NCBI RefSeq assembly: GCF_024362385.1
Contig: NZ_CP101466.1
Span: 1,488,001-1,552,000 of the forward strand
Length of the DNA stretch: 64,000 nt
From: Arthrobacter sp. DNA4
Lineage (GTDB): Bacteria; Actinomycetota; Actinomycetes; Actinomycetales; Micrococcaceae
Direction of reading: 5' to 3'
Shown: one piece after another, positions 34,527 to 43,261 of the stretch
How positions within the stretch are numbered: position 1 is the first letter of the stretch
Layout: the number at the start of each line of letters is the position of its first letter
Made by a program: the position numbers and the translations under genes
The notes under the pieces: model-generated
The model's database searches: none
Told to the model about the DNA's origin: nothing
What the model saw: the letters and a program-made list of their open reading frames with translations, nothing else

Positions 34527-35699
34527 GTGGCACGTTCCGCTATGGCAGGTCCCGGTGCCCCGGCTACCAGGACCGCAGGGCGCACAGCACCGGCTGGGTG
34601 CACACCCCCGGAAGACACAGCACCCCCGCAAGGGCCAGCGTCCTCGGAAGGCACACCGTCCCCGAAAGGCACAGCATCCCCGCAAGACACAGCGCAAACC
34701 CGCTGGACTGTGTGGGGGCTTGAGGCCTCGGTCACGGTCACGGAACCGGCACTGCTTGGCGCGGCGGGGGACATTGTCCGGAATGCCGTGGCGGAGGTTG
34801 ACCTCGCCTGCAGCCGCTTCCGGGAAGATTCGGAACTGATGAGGCTCCAGCCCCAGATGGCGCGGGGTGTCAGCATCAGCCCCATGTTCCGGCTGCTCCT
34901 TGAACGTGCCCTGGACGCTGCCCGGATGACCGGCGGCGACGTTGACCCCACTCTCGGCGCCGATCTGGCCGCGTTGGGCCACGGCCCGGGAACGCAGGGC
35001 AGTCCGGGGCTCACCAGCGTGCCGGTACCGCCGCAGCCTGTGTCATCCCAGCCGGTACCGCAGCACCCTCTACCGGCACCCCGGGCACCCGGCTGGTCCC
35101 GCCTCAAGCTTGGTGCCGGGACCCTCACTGTGCCAGCCGACCTCCGCCTGGACCTGGGGGCGTCGGCAAAGGCTGTCGCGGCCGATCTTGCCGCCGCAGG
35201 TGCCTACCGGGAGCTGGGCTGCGGGGTGCTCGTGGGCCTGGGCGGTGACCTGGCCAGCGCCGGGCCCGGACCGCACGAGGACGGCAGGCCCGGCCACTGG
35301 CAGATCATGGTGCAGGACCTTCCTGCCGATCCTGCCCAGTACATCTCTCTGGCCCCGGGGTTCGCCGTGGCCACGTCCAGTACGCAGAAACGCCGCTGGA
35401 AGCACCAGGGGACGCAGGTCCACCACATCCTTGATCCCCGCTTTGGCCTCCCCGCCGAGCCGGTCTGGCGTTCGGTGAGTGTCGCAGCGCCCACCTGCCT
35501 GGAAGCGAACGCTTTCAGTACCGCGGCCATTGTCCGCGGCTTCGCTGCCCTGGACTGGTTCCGGACCGAAGGCATTACTGCCCGGCTGGTGGACAGCCGG
35601 GGCAGGGTCGCCACCACTGGCGGCTGGCCGGCGGAAACCTGCAACCCCGGTGGGAGCACCGGGGAAAGCATTACTCCCGGGGGTGGCGGCCATGGATGA
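34527..35699 (+). CDS. apbE: FAD:protein FMN transferase (ApbE family)
   Basis: The 390-residue protein resembles ApbE, which attaches FMN from FAD to Ser/Thr of extracytoplasmic proteins. Motifs present are VDLACSRFREDSEL (about residues 91-104), the core DLGASAKAVAADLAA (about 209-223), VGLGGDLASAGP (about 236-247) and the metal loop HHILDPRFG (about 298-306). The first 60 residues are low-complexity Pro/Thr/Ser-rich, and a Pro/Gln-rich insert lies at about 155-185. GTG 34527 is used (ATG 34542 possible). The stop overlaps the next gene (ATGGATGA), so the cassette is coupled. Confidence 0.85.
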   Translation: MARSAMAGPGAPATRTAGRTAPAGCTPPEDTAPPQGPASSEGTPSPKGTASPQDTAQTRWTVWGLEASVTVTEPALLGAAGDIVRNAVAEVDLACSRFREDSELMRLQPQMARGVSISPMFRLLLERALDAARMTGGDVDPTLGADLAALGHGPGTQGSPGLTSVPVPPQPVSSQPVPQHPLPAPRAPGWSRLKLGAGTLTVPADLRLDLGASAKAVAADLAAAGAYRELGCGVLVGLGGDLASAGPGPHEDGRPGHWQIMVQDLPADPAQYISLAPGFAVATSSTQKRRWKHQGTQVHHILDPRFGLPAEPVWRSVSVAAPTCLEANAFSTAAIVRGFAALDWFRTEGITARLVDSRGRVATTGGWPAETCNPGGSTGESITPGGGGHG

Positions 35700-36249
35700 G
35701 GCGATGTGGGCGTTCGGCCGGGTCAGCGGGTTTGTGTCCCTGGCACTCTTCACCGCGTCGGTGCTGCTGGGCATCCTCAACCGGTCCGGCCGGCCCCTGT
35801 TGGTGCTGCCCCGGTTCTCCATCAGCCTCCTGCACCGGAACATCGCACTGCTCGCCGCGGTGTTCCTCGGACTGCATGTGGGCTCCCTGCTCCTTGACTC
35901 CTTTGCCAAGCTGAACCCGGTGGACATCGTGGTGCCCTTCCTGGGCTCCTTCCAGCCGTTCTGGCAGGGGCTGGGCACCGTGGCGCTGGACCTTGTCCTG
36001 GCCGTGGTGGTGACGGGCCTGCTGCGGCACCGGATCGGGCAGCGCAGTTTCAAGGCCGTGCACTGGCTCAGCTATGGCGTCTGGCCGGTGGCGATGGCGC
36101 ATGCGTTGGGCAACGGCACTGACGTCTCCAGCGGCTGGTTCCTCCTGCTGGCCGCGGCGTCCGCGGTGGCCGTTGCCGCGGCCCTGCTGTGGCGGCTGAG
36201 CCCCTCCTTCCTCGAAACCTCCCACGCCCGGCAAGGAAACCTCCCGTGA
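35692..36249 (+). CDS. Ferric-reductase-like transmembrane haem protein
   Basis: This 185-residue protein has about five or six helices. Histidines H48 and H62 (spacing 14) and H124 and H137 (spacing 13) form the paired arrangement of ferric reductase/NOX-type domains, which hold two stacked b haems. No FAD or NAD domain is attached, so electrons must come from a separate protein, plausibly the downstream flavoprotein or ferredoxin. It overlaps apbE upstream and the NuoF-like gene downstream by a few bases. Confidence 0.78.
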   Translation: MDEAMWAFGRVSGFVSLALFTASVLLGILNRSGRPLLVLPRFSISLLHRNIALLAAVFLGLHVGSLLLDSFAKLNPVDIVVPFLGSFQPFWQGLGTVALDLVLAVVVTGLLRHRIGQRSFKAVHWLSYGVWPVAMAHALGNGTDVSSGWFLLLAAASAVAVAAALLWRLSPSFLETSHARQGNLP

Positions 36250-37514
36250 GCCACGCCAAGGACACCTACCCGACGACGCCCCTTCACGCCGTACAGGACA
36301 ACAAGCGGCAGGAACCGCGGCTCCTGGCAGCAGGCCCTGACGCAGGCTGGGAACAGCACCTCGACACCTTCGGGCCCTGGGACCCGCACGCTGCGGGAGC
36401 CGGACTGCTGGAGGCGCTCGCCGAGGCTGGACTGACCGGCCGGGGCGGAGCCGCTTTCGAAACCTGGCGCAAAGCCACTGCCGCTGCCGGGTCCGGCCGG
36501 AAGGGTTTGTTTACGGCCCGGCCGGTGGTGATCGCCAACGGCGCCGAGGGCGAACCGCTCAGCTTCAAGGACCGCACCCTCCTTACCCACGCGCCCCACC
36601 TGGTCATCGACGGGCTGGCCGCCATGGCCGCGGCCCTGGGCGGCGCAAGCATGTATGTCTACGCGCCGGCGGCCGGCCTGCCCCGCGTGCAGCAGGCCGT
36701 CGGCGAACGCCCCCGGGGCAACCGGATCCGGGTAGTGCAGGCACCCGAAACCTTCATCTCCGGCGAGTCGAGCGCCGTCGTCAATATGATCGGCAACGGC
36801 AGCGCTGTCCCCACCGACCAACGCCGGCGCCTCAGCGAATCCGGCCTTAACGGCCGGTCAACACTGGTGGTCAACGTCGAAACCCTCGCCCAGGTTGCCC
36901 TGATCGCCCGTTACGGGGCGCAGTGGTTCCGCCAGGCGGGCACCGCGACGGATCCGGGCACTCGGCTGGTGTCCGTTTCCGGGCCTGCCCCGGTACGGGA
37001 TGTGGTGCTGGAGGTGCCCGGCGGTGCGCAGCTTTCGGCGGTCCTGCAGGAAGCGGGCATGGACCCTGCCGCCTTGTCCGCCGTCCTGGTGGGCGGCTAC
37101 CACGGCCGGTGGGTGCGGCCCGCGGCACATGCGCTTTCACCCGTGGGGCCGCCGGACCGGACCGCCCGGCCGGGCGCAGGAGTGATCCATGCCCTGGATC
37201 TGCGGACCTGCGGGATCCAGGCGACGGCCCGGATCGTCAGCTACCTTGCGGACCAGTCCGCCAGGCAGTGCGGGCCCTGCATGTTCGGACTTCCGGCCAT
37301 GGCGTCCGTCCTCAACAGGATCGCCGGAGGGGAAACGAATCCACGCCTTGCCTCCGAACTGGACCGGCTGGGGAGGCTGGTCTCCGGGCGGGGCGCGTGC
37401 AGGCACCCGGAGGGGACCACCGGGCTGGTCAGCAGTGCCCTGGAGGTCTTCGCCGCAGACTTCCGCGCCCACCTCTCCGGATACTGCACAGGCCCGGGAG
37501 GCGCAGCAGCATGA
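36246..37514 (+). CDS. NuoF-like NADH-binding flavoprotein with reduced Fe-S site
   Basis: This 422-residue protein is a divergent relative of the complex I 51-kDa subunit. Aligned marks are GRGGAAFETWRKA (residues 65-77; NuoF has GRGGAGFPTG), NGAEGEPLSFKDR (98-110), ETFISGESSAVVN (168-180), NVETLAQVALIARYG (210-224) and an SLBB-like region. The Fe-S loop has C342-G-P-C345 and C384, but the first cysteine of NuoF's C-x2-C-x2-C is Ala339, so the usual four-Cys cluster is incomplete. C322 or C414 could substitute. GTG 36246 overlaps the haem gene by four bases (GTGA). The role is probably NAD(P)H oxidation feeding the membrane haem. Confidence 0.8.
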   Translation: MSHAKDTYPTTPLHAVQDNKRQEPRLLAAGPDAGWEQHLDTFGPWDPHAAGAGLLEALAEAGLTGRGGAAFETWRKATAAAGSGRKGLFTARPVVIANGAEGEPLSFKDRTLLTHAPHLVIDGLAAMAAALGGASMYVYAPAAGLPRVQQAVGERPRGNRIRVVQAPETFISGESSAVVNMIGNGSAVPTDQRRRLSESGLNGRSTLVVNVETLAQVALIARYGAQWFRQAGTATDPGTRLVSVSGPAPVRDVVLEVPGGAQLSAVLQEAGMDPAALSAVLVGGYHGRWVRPAAHALSPVGPPDRTARPGAGVIHALDLRTCGIQATARIVSYLADQSARQCGPCMFGLPAMASVLNRIAGGETNPRLASELDRLGRLVSGRGACRHPEGTTGLVSSALEVFAADFRAHLSGYCTGPGGAAA

Positions 37515-37771
37515 AGACGCACCTGCATATCGACTGGACCAGCTGCGACGGCCGCGGCCTGTGCGCCGAACTGCTTCCCGGCGTGCTGGACCGGGACGAT
37601 TGGGGGTACCCCGTGGCGCGCGGGAAGGCAGGCCGCGACAGGACCGACGTTACGCTGCGCGACGCAGACCGGGAAGCCGCACAGGAGGCAGTCTTCCTCT
37701 GCCCCAAGCTGGCCCTCAGCCTGCTCGACGGGAGGACACCGGAACCGGGGACGCGGGTGCCCGGGCAGTGA
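37511..37771 (+). CDS. Ferredoxin of the [3Fe-4S]-like type
   Basis: This 86-residue protein has cysteines C12-x5-C18 and C64-Pro. This three-Cys pattern is typical of [3Fe-4S] ferredoxins that often serve cytochromes P450. Its ATG overlaps the end of the NuoF-like gene (GCATGA), so it is the last gene of the cassette. It likely carries electrons between the flavoprotein and the haem protein or to another partner. dnaG follows 29 bases later. Confidence 0.85.
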   Translation: MKTHLHIDWTSCDGRGLCAELLPGVLDRDDWGYPVARGKAGRDRTDVTLRDADREAAQEAVFLCPKLALSLLDGRTPEPGTRVPGQ

Positions 37772-37800
37772 CGCCTGGCCGGTGACACTAAGATTGCTGT

Positions 37801-39732
37801 GTGGCTGGGCTGATTAAACGTGAAGATATTGACGAAGTACGCCAGCGCACGGACATCAAGGAAGTGGTTGACGGCTACGTCACGCTCAAGGGCGCCGGGC
37901 TGGGAACCTTCAAGGGCCTGTGCCCCTTCCATGACGAGCGCTCGCCGTCCTTCACTGTCCGTCCCCAGGTAGGCCGTTACCACTGCTTCGGTTGCGGCGA
38001 GGACGGCGATGTCATCGCCTTCGTCCAAAAGCAGGACCACAGCTCCTTCCAGGAAGCCGTGGAGAAGCTCGCGTCCAGGATCGGCTACGAGCTCCGCTAC
38101 GAAGACGGTGGAACCGGCCCCAACCGCGAGGAAGTGGGCCGCCGGCAGCGGCTGCTGGACGCCCATAAGATTGCGGACGAATTCTTCCGTGCCCAGATGC
38201 TCACGCCCGGTGCCGCAACGGCCCGCAACTTCCTCTTTGGCCGTGGCTTCGACCGGGCCGCCGCGGAACATTTTGGCTGCGGCTACGCTCCCCAGGGGTG
38301 GGACGCCCTCCTGAAGCACTTGCGCGGCCGCGGCTTCACCGACGCCGAGCTCAAGCTCACCGGAATGTTCAGCGAAGGAAACCGGGGCATCTACGACCGT
38401 TTCCGCGGCCGCCTCATCTGGCCCATCAAGGACATGGCCGGTGACACCATCGGCTTCGGCGCACGCAAGCTGTATGAGGACGACCAGGGCCCCAAGTACC
38501 TCAACACCCCGGAGACCACCCTCTACAAGAAGTCCCAGGTCCTCTACGGCATCGACCTCGCCAAGAAGAGCATCGCCAAAGACAGGCAGCTGGTGGTGGT
38601 GGAGGGCTACACCGATGTCATGGCCTGCCACCTTGCAGGGATTACGACGGCGGTAGCCACCTGCGGCACCGCCTTCGGTACCGAGCACATCAAGATCGCC
38701 CGCCGGCTTTTGTCCGACGACGGCACCGGGGGAGAAGTGGTGTTCACCTTCGACGGCGACGCCGCCGGGCAGAAGGCAGCCCTGCGCGCCTTTGAAGAGG
38801 ACCAGCGCTTCACCGCCCAGACGTACGTGGCCGTGGAACCCACAGGCGCGGACCCGTGCGATCTCCGCCTCAGCCGCGGGGACGAGGCGGTGCACGCCCT
38901 GATCCAGTCCCGGCGGCCGCTGTTCGAGTTCGCCATCCGCAGCACTCTCAAGCAGTTCAACCTGGACACCGTTGAAGGCCGCGTCCAGGGCCTCAAGGCA
39001 TCCGTGCCCGTGGTGGCCGCCATCCGCGACGCCTCCACCCGGACGGGCTACTGCCAGGCCCTGACCGGCTGGCTGGGCATGCCGGACCCCAACGAAGTCC
39101 TGCGCCTGGTCACCGCAGCCGTCAAGCGCGGCGAGACCGGACGGCCCCCGGCTCCGGGCCAGCCGCAGCCAGGCGGCCCCTCCAGCCCGGCCCCTGCCCA
39201 GCCGGGCGGACCCGGCGTAGCTGCCGCGCCGTCGTCGGGCGTTGTCCCCTCCTTCCACCGCCCGGACCCGCGCGATCCTGTGGCTTCCATGGAGCGGCAG
39301 GCGCTGGAAGTGGCGCTGCAGCAACCCTCCCTGCTGGCCGGCGGGGTTTGGGACCGTTTTGCCGCTGCCCGGTTCGCTATCCCTGCCTTCCAGGCCGTCC
39401 ACGATGCCATGCGCGCCACTGGTCCCGGCCTGACCGTCGATCCGGTGCGCTGGGTGGAGCACGTCATGCACGAGGTTCCGGAACCCCTCCGGCCGCTGGT
39501 ATCCGAGCTCGCCGTCGTGCCGCTGCCGGCCCACACCGAGGAAGCGGTGCTGAAGTACTGCCGCGACATTCTGTCCCGCCTTTTCGAACTCCAGATCACC
39601 CGGGTCAAGGCGGACAAGATGGGCCAGCTGCAGCGCCTTGACGCGGCGGCGGACCCGGAGACCTACCAGCGGCTCAACCGCGAGCTGATGATGCTGGAAA
39701 TGGAACGCCGGGCCCTGCGCGCGGAGTCGTAG
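37801..39732 (+). CDS. dnaG: DNA primase
   Basis: The 643-residue primase makes RNA primers at the replication fork. The zinc domain CHC2 is CPFHDERSPSF then YHCFGCGEDGD (about residues 41-67). The Toprim core has VVVEGYTDVMA (about 264-274) and FTFDGDAAGQKAA (about 317-329). A Pro/Gly-rich linker (about 445-485) leads to a C-terminal DnaB-interaction domain. GTG 37801 is the start. Length and order are normal for an actinobacterium. Confidence 0.96.
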   Translation: MAGLIKREDIDEVRQRTDIKEVVDGYVTLKGAGLGTFKGLCPFHDERSPSFTVRPQVGRYHCFGCGEDGDVIAFVQKQDHSSFQEAVEKLASRIGYELRYEDGGTGPNREEVGRRQRLLDAHKIADEFFRAQMLTPGAATARNFLFGRGFDRAAAEHFGCGYAPQGWDALLKHLRGRGFTDAELKLTGMFSEGNRGIYDRFRGRLIWPIKDMAGDTIGFGARKLYEDDQGPKYLNTPETTLYKKSQVLYGIDLAKKSIAKDRQLVVVEGYTDVMACHLAGITTAVATCGTAFGTEHIKIARRLLSDDGTGGEVVFTFDGDAAGQKAALRAFEEDQRFTAQTYVAVEPTGADPCDLRLSRGDEAVHALIQSRRPLFEFAIRSTLKQFNLDTVEGRVQGLKASVPVVAAIRDASTRTGYCQALTGWLGMPDPNEVLRLVTAAVKRGETGRPPAPGQPQPGGPSSPAPAQPGGPGVAAAPSSGVVPSFHRPDPRDPVASMERQALEVALQQPSLLAGGVWDRFAAARFAIPAFQAVHDAMRATGPGLTVDPVRWVEHVMHEVPEPLRPLVSELAVVPLPAHTEEAVLKYCRDILSRLFELQITRVKADKMGQLQRLDAAADPETYQRLNRELMMLEMERRALRAES

Positions 39733-39827
39733 GGGTGGCCTGCTCAGCGGATCTGGAGGTGGGCCAGCTCACGGCCGCCCGATTTCGTTTCCGCGCCAAC
39801 TGTTTGCTAGGCTAATACCCGCTTCAT

Positions 39828-39900
39828 TCCTCCTTAGCTCAATTGGCAGAGCATTCGACTGTTAATCGAAGGGTTGCTGGTTCAAGTCCAGCAGGAGGAG
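39828..39900 (+). tRNA. tRNA-Asn (GTT), copy 1
   Basis: A full cloverleaf is present: acceptor TCCTCCT/AGGAGGA, anticodon stem TTCGA/TCGAA with loop CTGTTAA (anticodon GTT), and T stem GCTGG/CCAGC with TTCAAGT. The discriminator is G39900, and no CCA is encoded. It is identical to the copy at 40023. Confidence 0.96.
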
Positions 39901-39905
39901 CTTCC

Positions 39906-39941
39906 ATCCCCGTTCCGGCCTCCGGAACGGGGATTTTTGTT
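39906..39941 (+). terminator. Terminator after tRNA-Asn copy 1
   Basis: A perfect 13-bp stem (ATCCCCGTTCCGG, 39906-39918, with 39922-39934) and three-base loop is followed by TTTTGTTT. It is a textbook intrinsic terminator. Confidence 0.88.
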
Positions 39942-40022
39942 TCCTTGCAGGCCCGTCCGGGCCCGGAAAACCGCCGATTTCCCTTCGGCCGGAATCCTTT
40001 GCTAATGTCATACCTGCTTCAT

Positions 40023-40095
40023 TCCTCCTTAGCTCAATTGGCAGAGCATTCGACTGTTAATCGAAGGGTTGCTGGTTCAAGTCCAGCAGGAGGAG
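40023..40095 (+). tRNA. tRNA-Asn (GTT), copy 2
   Basis: The 73 bases are identical to copy 1, with the same stems and anticodon GTT. The ten bases before it (CTTCATTCCTCC context) also match copy 1, showing a tandem duplication of about 195 bases. Confidence 0.96.
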
Positions 40096-40102
40096 CGCAA
40101 CG

Positions 40103-40143
40103 AAAAATCCCCGTTCCTCCACATGGAGGAACGGGGATTTTTT
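40103..40143 (+). terminator. Terminator after tRNA-Asn copy 2
   Basis: An 18-bp stem (40103-40120 with 40125-40142, core CCCCGTTCCTCC) with ACAT loop ends in TTTTTT. The inner part (CCCCGTTCC) matches the first copy's terminator, so it was duplicated too. Confidence 0.88.
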
Positions 40144-40166
40144 CTTTCCGCGGGGTGGGAGTCTGT

Positions 40167-40574
40167 TCAGACGAAATCCATTTCCACCTGCAGGAACCTT
40201 TCCGCCTCGACGATGGCCGCCTGGAAGGCTTCCTGCTCCGTGGGGGACTTCCGGGGTTCGCGCGGGCTCCACTCGTGCGGCGCGGAGTGGATCCTCACAA
40301 AGCCTGAGTCGGGGGGAGCGTAGAAAATCCCGAAGCGCTGCACCGGCCATTCCGGCGAGGTTTCCGGCGCCACCAGCAGGGCCGCGTTGAAGGCCGGATT
40401 GAACCATTGGGCGATGGGCCGGCGGCGGTCTTCCGTGAACAACCCCGCCGCGTACAGCGCCGCGGACTGCTGCCCGGCCTGCGCACACAGCCGCTCCCAC
40501 CACAGTGGCAGGATCCGGGCGTCGCACCGTTGCCATGTGGCCGGAAGTGGCGGTTGGTTCTGCCAGTTGGGCAC
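40167..40574 (-). CDS. Hypothetical protein, 135 residues
   Basis: This soluble protein begins MPNWQNQPPLPATWQRCDAR. It has several Trp and acidic/basic residues and no recognised domain, signal or membrane helix. I do not recognise it beyond a possible conserved Micrococcaceae protein. GTG 40574 is the likely start. It is transcribed toward the tRNA terminator. Confidence 0.6.
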   Translation of the reverse strand: MPNWQNQPPLPATWQRCDARILPLWWERLCAQAGQQSAALYAAGLFTEDRRRPIAQWFNPAFNAALLVAPETSPEWPVQRFGIFYAPPDSGFVRIHSAPHEWSPREPRKSPTEQEAFQAAIVEAERFLQVEMDFV

Positions 40575-40654
40575 GGCATCATTTTATCGCGGGAGGGACC
40601 CTGGCGGCAGGGAATGCCGCACCGGCCTGCCACAACAAAATCGCTGCAGGCCGT

Positions 40655-40834
40655 TCAGCGGCGGCCGCGGGACCCCGGATTCACCCGGTACAGGATCGCC
40701 GCGCCTGCCAGCGTCCCCAGGATGATGCCCCAGGCAGGGTTTCCCAGGGCGCGGCCGGTGAAATAACCCACGACGGCGCCCAGCACCGCCCCGAGGAAAA
40801 GTCCCCGTCCATTCCGGTGCGGTGTGCGGCTCAC
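40655..40834 (-). CDS. Small glycine-zipper membrane protein
   Basis: The 59-residue protein MSRTPHRNGRGLFLGAVLGA continues as two hydrophobic segments rich in Gly and Ala and ends in a basic tail (NPGSRGRR). GTG 40834 follows AAAGGCAG. It resembles small GlsB/YeaQ-like or glycine-zipper membrane proteins but I cannot assign it. The codons upstream to 40879 lack a start site. Confidence 0.55.
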   Translation of the reverse strand: MSRTPHRNGRGLFLGAVLGAVVGYFTGRALGNPAWGIILGTLAGAAILYRVNPGSRGRR

Positions 40835-40904
40835 AGGCTGCCTTTCGAGGGGGCGGGGACAGGGCCCAGCGGGCCGCAAGAACGGCTCGCATTGGAGGTA
40901 GGTC

Positions 40905-42128
40905 TCAGTGGATCGAGGGTACCGTGCGGGGCCGCACCACCAGCCACAGTGCTGTGATCGCCAGCAGGATGCAGGCCGCCTGCACTGCTCCCATGGGAGC
41001 GGCGCTGGTGATGCCGAGCCAGCCCACCACGGGGGAGATGAGCCCGGCCATGAGGAATGTGGCCGCGCCCAGCAGGGAGGCTGCCGTTCCCGCCTGGGCC
41101 GCGTGCCCGGCCAGGGCCAGCACCTGGACGCAGGGGAACATGAAGCCGGCGCCCATGATGTAGAACCACAGCGGGACCATCACGCCCCACAGCCCCAGGC
41201 CCGCCCGGTCGAAGACCACGATCAGCACCGCCATCAGGAACATCCAGGCCGTGGCGCCCGCCAGGATCCACTGCGGAGGCACAATCCTGATAAGCCGGGA
41301 ACTGGTCTGCACGCTTACCACGATGCCCAGGGAGTTGATGCCAAAGAGCAGCCCGTACTGCTGGGCGGAGAACCCGAACACATCCTGGAAGAGGAACGGC
41401 GAGGCCGACAGGTAGGTAAAGAGGCCGCCGAAATTGAAGCCCGCCACCATCAGCAGCCCCACGAAGATCCGGTCGGTAAACAGCGCCCGGTAGCGTTGCC
41501 GGGCGGTCATGCCGCTCCGGCCCCGCTTTTCCGGCGGAAGCGTCTCGCGGACCAGGAGCAGGGCGGCCACGATGACCAAAGTCCCGTAGGCAGCCAGGAA
41601 CACGAAGATGCCGGGCCACGGCATGACCAGGAGCAGCTGTGAACCGATCACGGGGGCAAGGATGGGCGCAAGCCCGTTGACCAGTGACATCCGGGAGAAC
41701 ATCCGCACCATGGCGTAGCCGGAAAACAGGTCCCGCACCATGGCCATGGCCACTACGCCGCCGCCGGCGGCGCCCACGCCCATCAGGACGCGGAAGATCC
41801 CCAGCGTGGTGATGTCCGTGGACAAGGCCGCGCCCAGGGATGCTGCGATGTGCAGGGCAGTTGCCAGGATCAGCGGAGTCCGGCGGCCGAACTTGTCGCT
41901 GAACGGACCCACCACCAGTTGACCGAACGCGAAACCGACCGTGGTGCCGTCCAGGGTGAGCTGGACCTGCGCCTCGGTCACCCCCAGGCTTGCCTCCAGC
42001 GCCGGAAAGGCGGGCAGGTAAAGGTCGATGGTGAACGGACCGAGGGCCGTCAAGGCACCCAGAAGGAGGATGTACAGAAGCTTCCGGCGGCGGGTCAGCA
42101 GGTCGCCCGGATTGGGGGGATTGGTCAC
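40905..42128 (-). CDS. Bcr/CflA-family multidrug MFS transporter
   Basis: This 407-residue protein has 12 helices. The Bcr/CflA marks are LGPFTIDLYLPAFPALEASL (helix 1) and LVVGPFSDKFGRRTPLI (loop 2-3). It should be a proton-coupled drug or small-molecule exporter. GTG 42128 is the likely start (AGGA about nine bases upstream). It is divergent from the holin-family gene; the 179-base gap shows a possible promoter region but no clear operator. Confidence 0.88.
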   Translation of the reverse strand: MTNPPNPGDLLTRRRKLLYILLLGALTALGPFTIDLYLPAFPALEASLGVTEAQVQLTLDGTTVGFAFGQLVVGPFSDKFGRRTPLILATALHIAASLGAALSTDITTLGIFRVLMGVGAAGGGVVAMAMVRDLFSGYAMVRMFSRMSLVNGLAPILAPVIGSQLLLVMPWPGIFVFLAAYGTLVIVAALLLVRETLPPEKRGRSGMTARQRYRALFTDRIFVGLLMVAGFNFGGLFTYLSASPFLFQDVFGFSAQQYGLLFGINSLGIVVSVQTSSRLIRIVPPQWILAGATAWMFLMAVLIVVFDRAGLGLWGVMVPLWFYIMGAGFMFPCVQVLALAGHAAQAGTAASLLGAATFLMAGLISPVVGWLGITSAAPMGAVQAACILLAITALWLVVRPRTVPSIH

Positions 42129-42307
42129 GGAGAACAATCCTAGGCCCGGCCACGGCGGTTTTTGCAGCGTTGTAGGCCGCGCCGTCCGGCAAGCCCCCAA
42201 GTTCGCCCTGAACCTGAATGGTAGTTTTGGTGGCGTGGACTGTGCGGCTGCACATTTCCGCACTAAATGGATGCAGTATCGACTCATGAACCAGTAAGGC
42301 GGAACCG

Positions 42308-43159
42308 ATGAGCGGACGTCACAGCGGGCGTACCAGCCCGGGATTGCGTATCACTGCGCTGCCCGGGACGGCAAGACTCCTTTTCCGGTTGGCCCCCCGC
42401 CAGCTCAACGACGAGATCGCCTTCGCCAAGATTGAACTCAAGCGCAAGGGCGTCCAGGTGGGGGTGGCGGCGGCCTTCTTCGCCGTGGCGCTTCTGTTCC
42501 TGGCGCTGCTGGTGGTCGGCCTGATCGTCGCTGCCATCATGGGGCTGGCCACCATCATGCCCGCGTGGCTGGCAGCCCTCCTGGTTTCCGCCGCTTTCCT
42601 GCTGATAGCCCTCGTCGGGGGCCTGGTGGGCCTCGCCCGGTTCAAGAAGGCCATGCCGCTGATGCCGGAGGAAACCATCCGTGGCATCAGGCACGATATC
42701 GGGGTCGCCCGCGAAGGTTCCGCCTTCAACCCGGCCGTCCTGGATCCTGAGAGCCCGGAAGCCAAGGCTGCGAAGGCCGCCAAGGCCGAGGCAGCCGCCA
42801 AGGCAAAAGCCGAGAAGGAAGCCAAGGCCGCCCGGCACGACCAGGAGTTCCCGCACGCATCCGAACCCGAGCTGGTGCGCCGCCTGAGCCAGCGCCGCCA
42901 CCACCTCACCGAGGTCCGCGACGAGCTCGGCACGGAACTGGACGTCAAGACCCAGGCACGCTATGTGCTGGCCGCCGCCCAGGTCAAGGCGCGCGAAGGC
43001 CAGGTACTGGCCCAGCGCGGCCTGGACGAGGCGGGGCAGCGGTTTGCGGCCCTGTCCGCCTCCGCTGACCTGCCCAGGCGCTGGAAGCCGCTGACGGCCC
43101 TTGTCGCCGCCGGTACGGTCCTGGTGGTCCTCCTGCGCAGGCTCCTGCGCGCCAACTAG
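42308..43159 (+). CDS. Phage-holin-family (Actinobacterial) membrane protein
   Basis: This 283-residue protein has two membrane helices (about residues 50-72 and 78-105), a cytoplasmic Ala/Lys/Glu-rich coiled segment (about 150-178), and a second helix-rich part ending in a final membrane helix (LTALVAAGTVLVVLLRRLL). The first part matches the actinobacterial 'holin superfamily' of chromosomal proteins. There is no lysin or phage gene nearby, so lysis is unlikely. ATG 42308 follows AAGGCGG. It may act in envelope stress. Confidence 0.72.
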   Translation: MSGRHSGRTSPGLRITALPGTARLLFRLAPRQLNDEIAFAKIELKRKGVQVGVAAAFFAVALLFLALLVVGLIVAAIMGLATIMPAWLAALLVSAAFLLIALVGGLVGLARFKKAMPLMPEETIRGIRHDIGVAREGSAFNPAVLDPESPEAKAAKAAKAEAAAKAKAEKEAKAARHDQEFPHASEPELVRRLSQRRHHLTEVRDELGTELDVKTQARYVLAAAQVKAREGQVLAQRGLDEAGQRFAALSASADLPRRWKPLTALVAAGTVLVVLLRRLLRAN

Positions 43160-43261
43160 GCCCCTGTTCCGCCACGCAACATTCCGGCGGACGCTGTTTC
43201 CGCCTGTGAAGGCACAACCGAATGACAGCGCCGCGGCGCAGCAGGAAGGAGAGGGGGACGG

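Noticed and set aside
42308..43159. Possible prophage remnant because of the holin-family protein
   Set aside because: No lysin, tail, capsid, integrase or attachment repeat is nearby; this family is chromosomal in actinobacteria.
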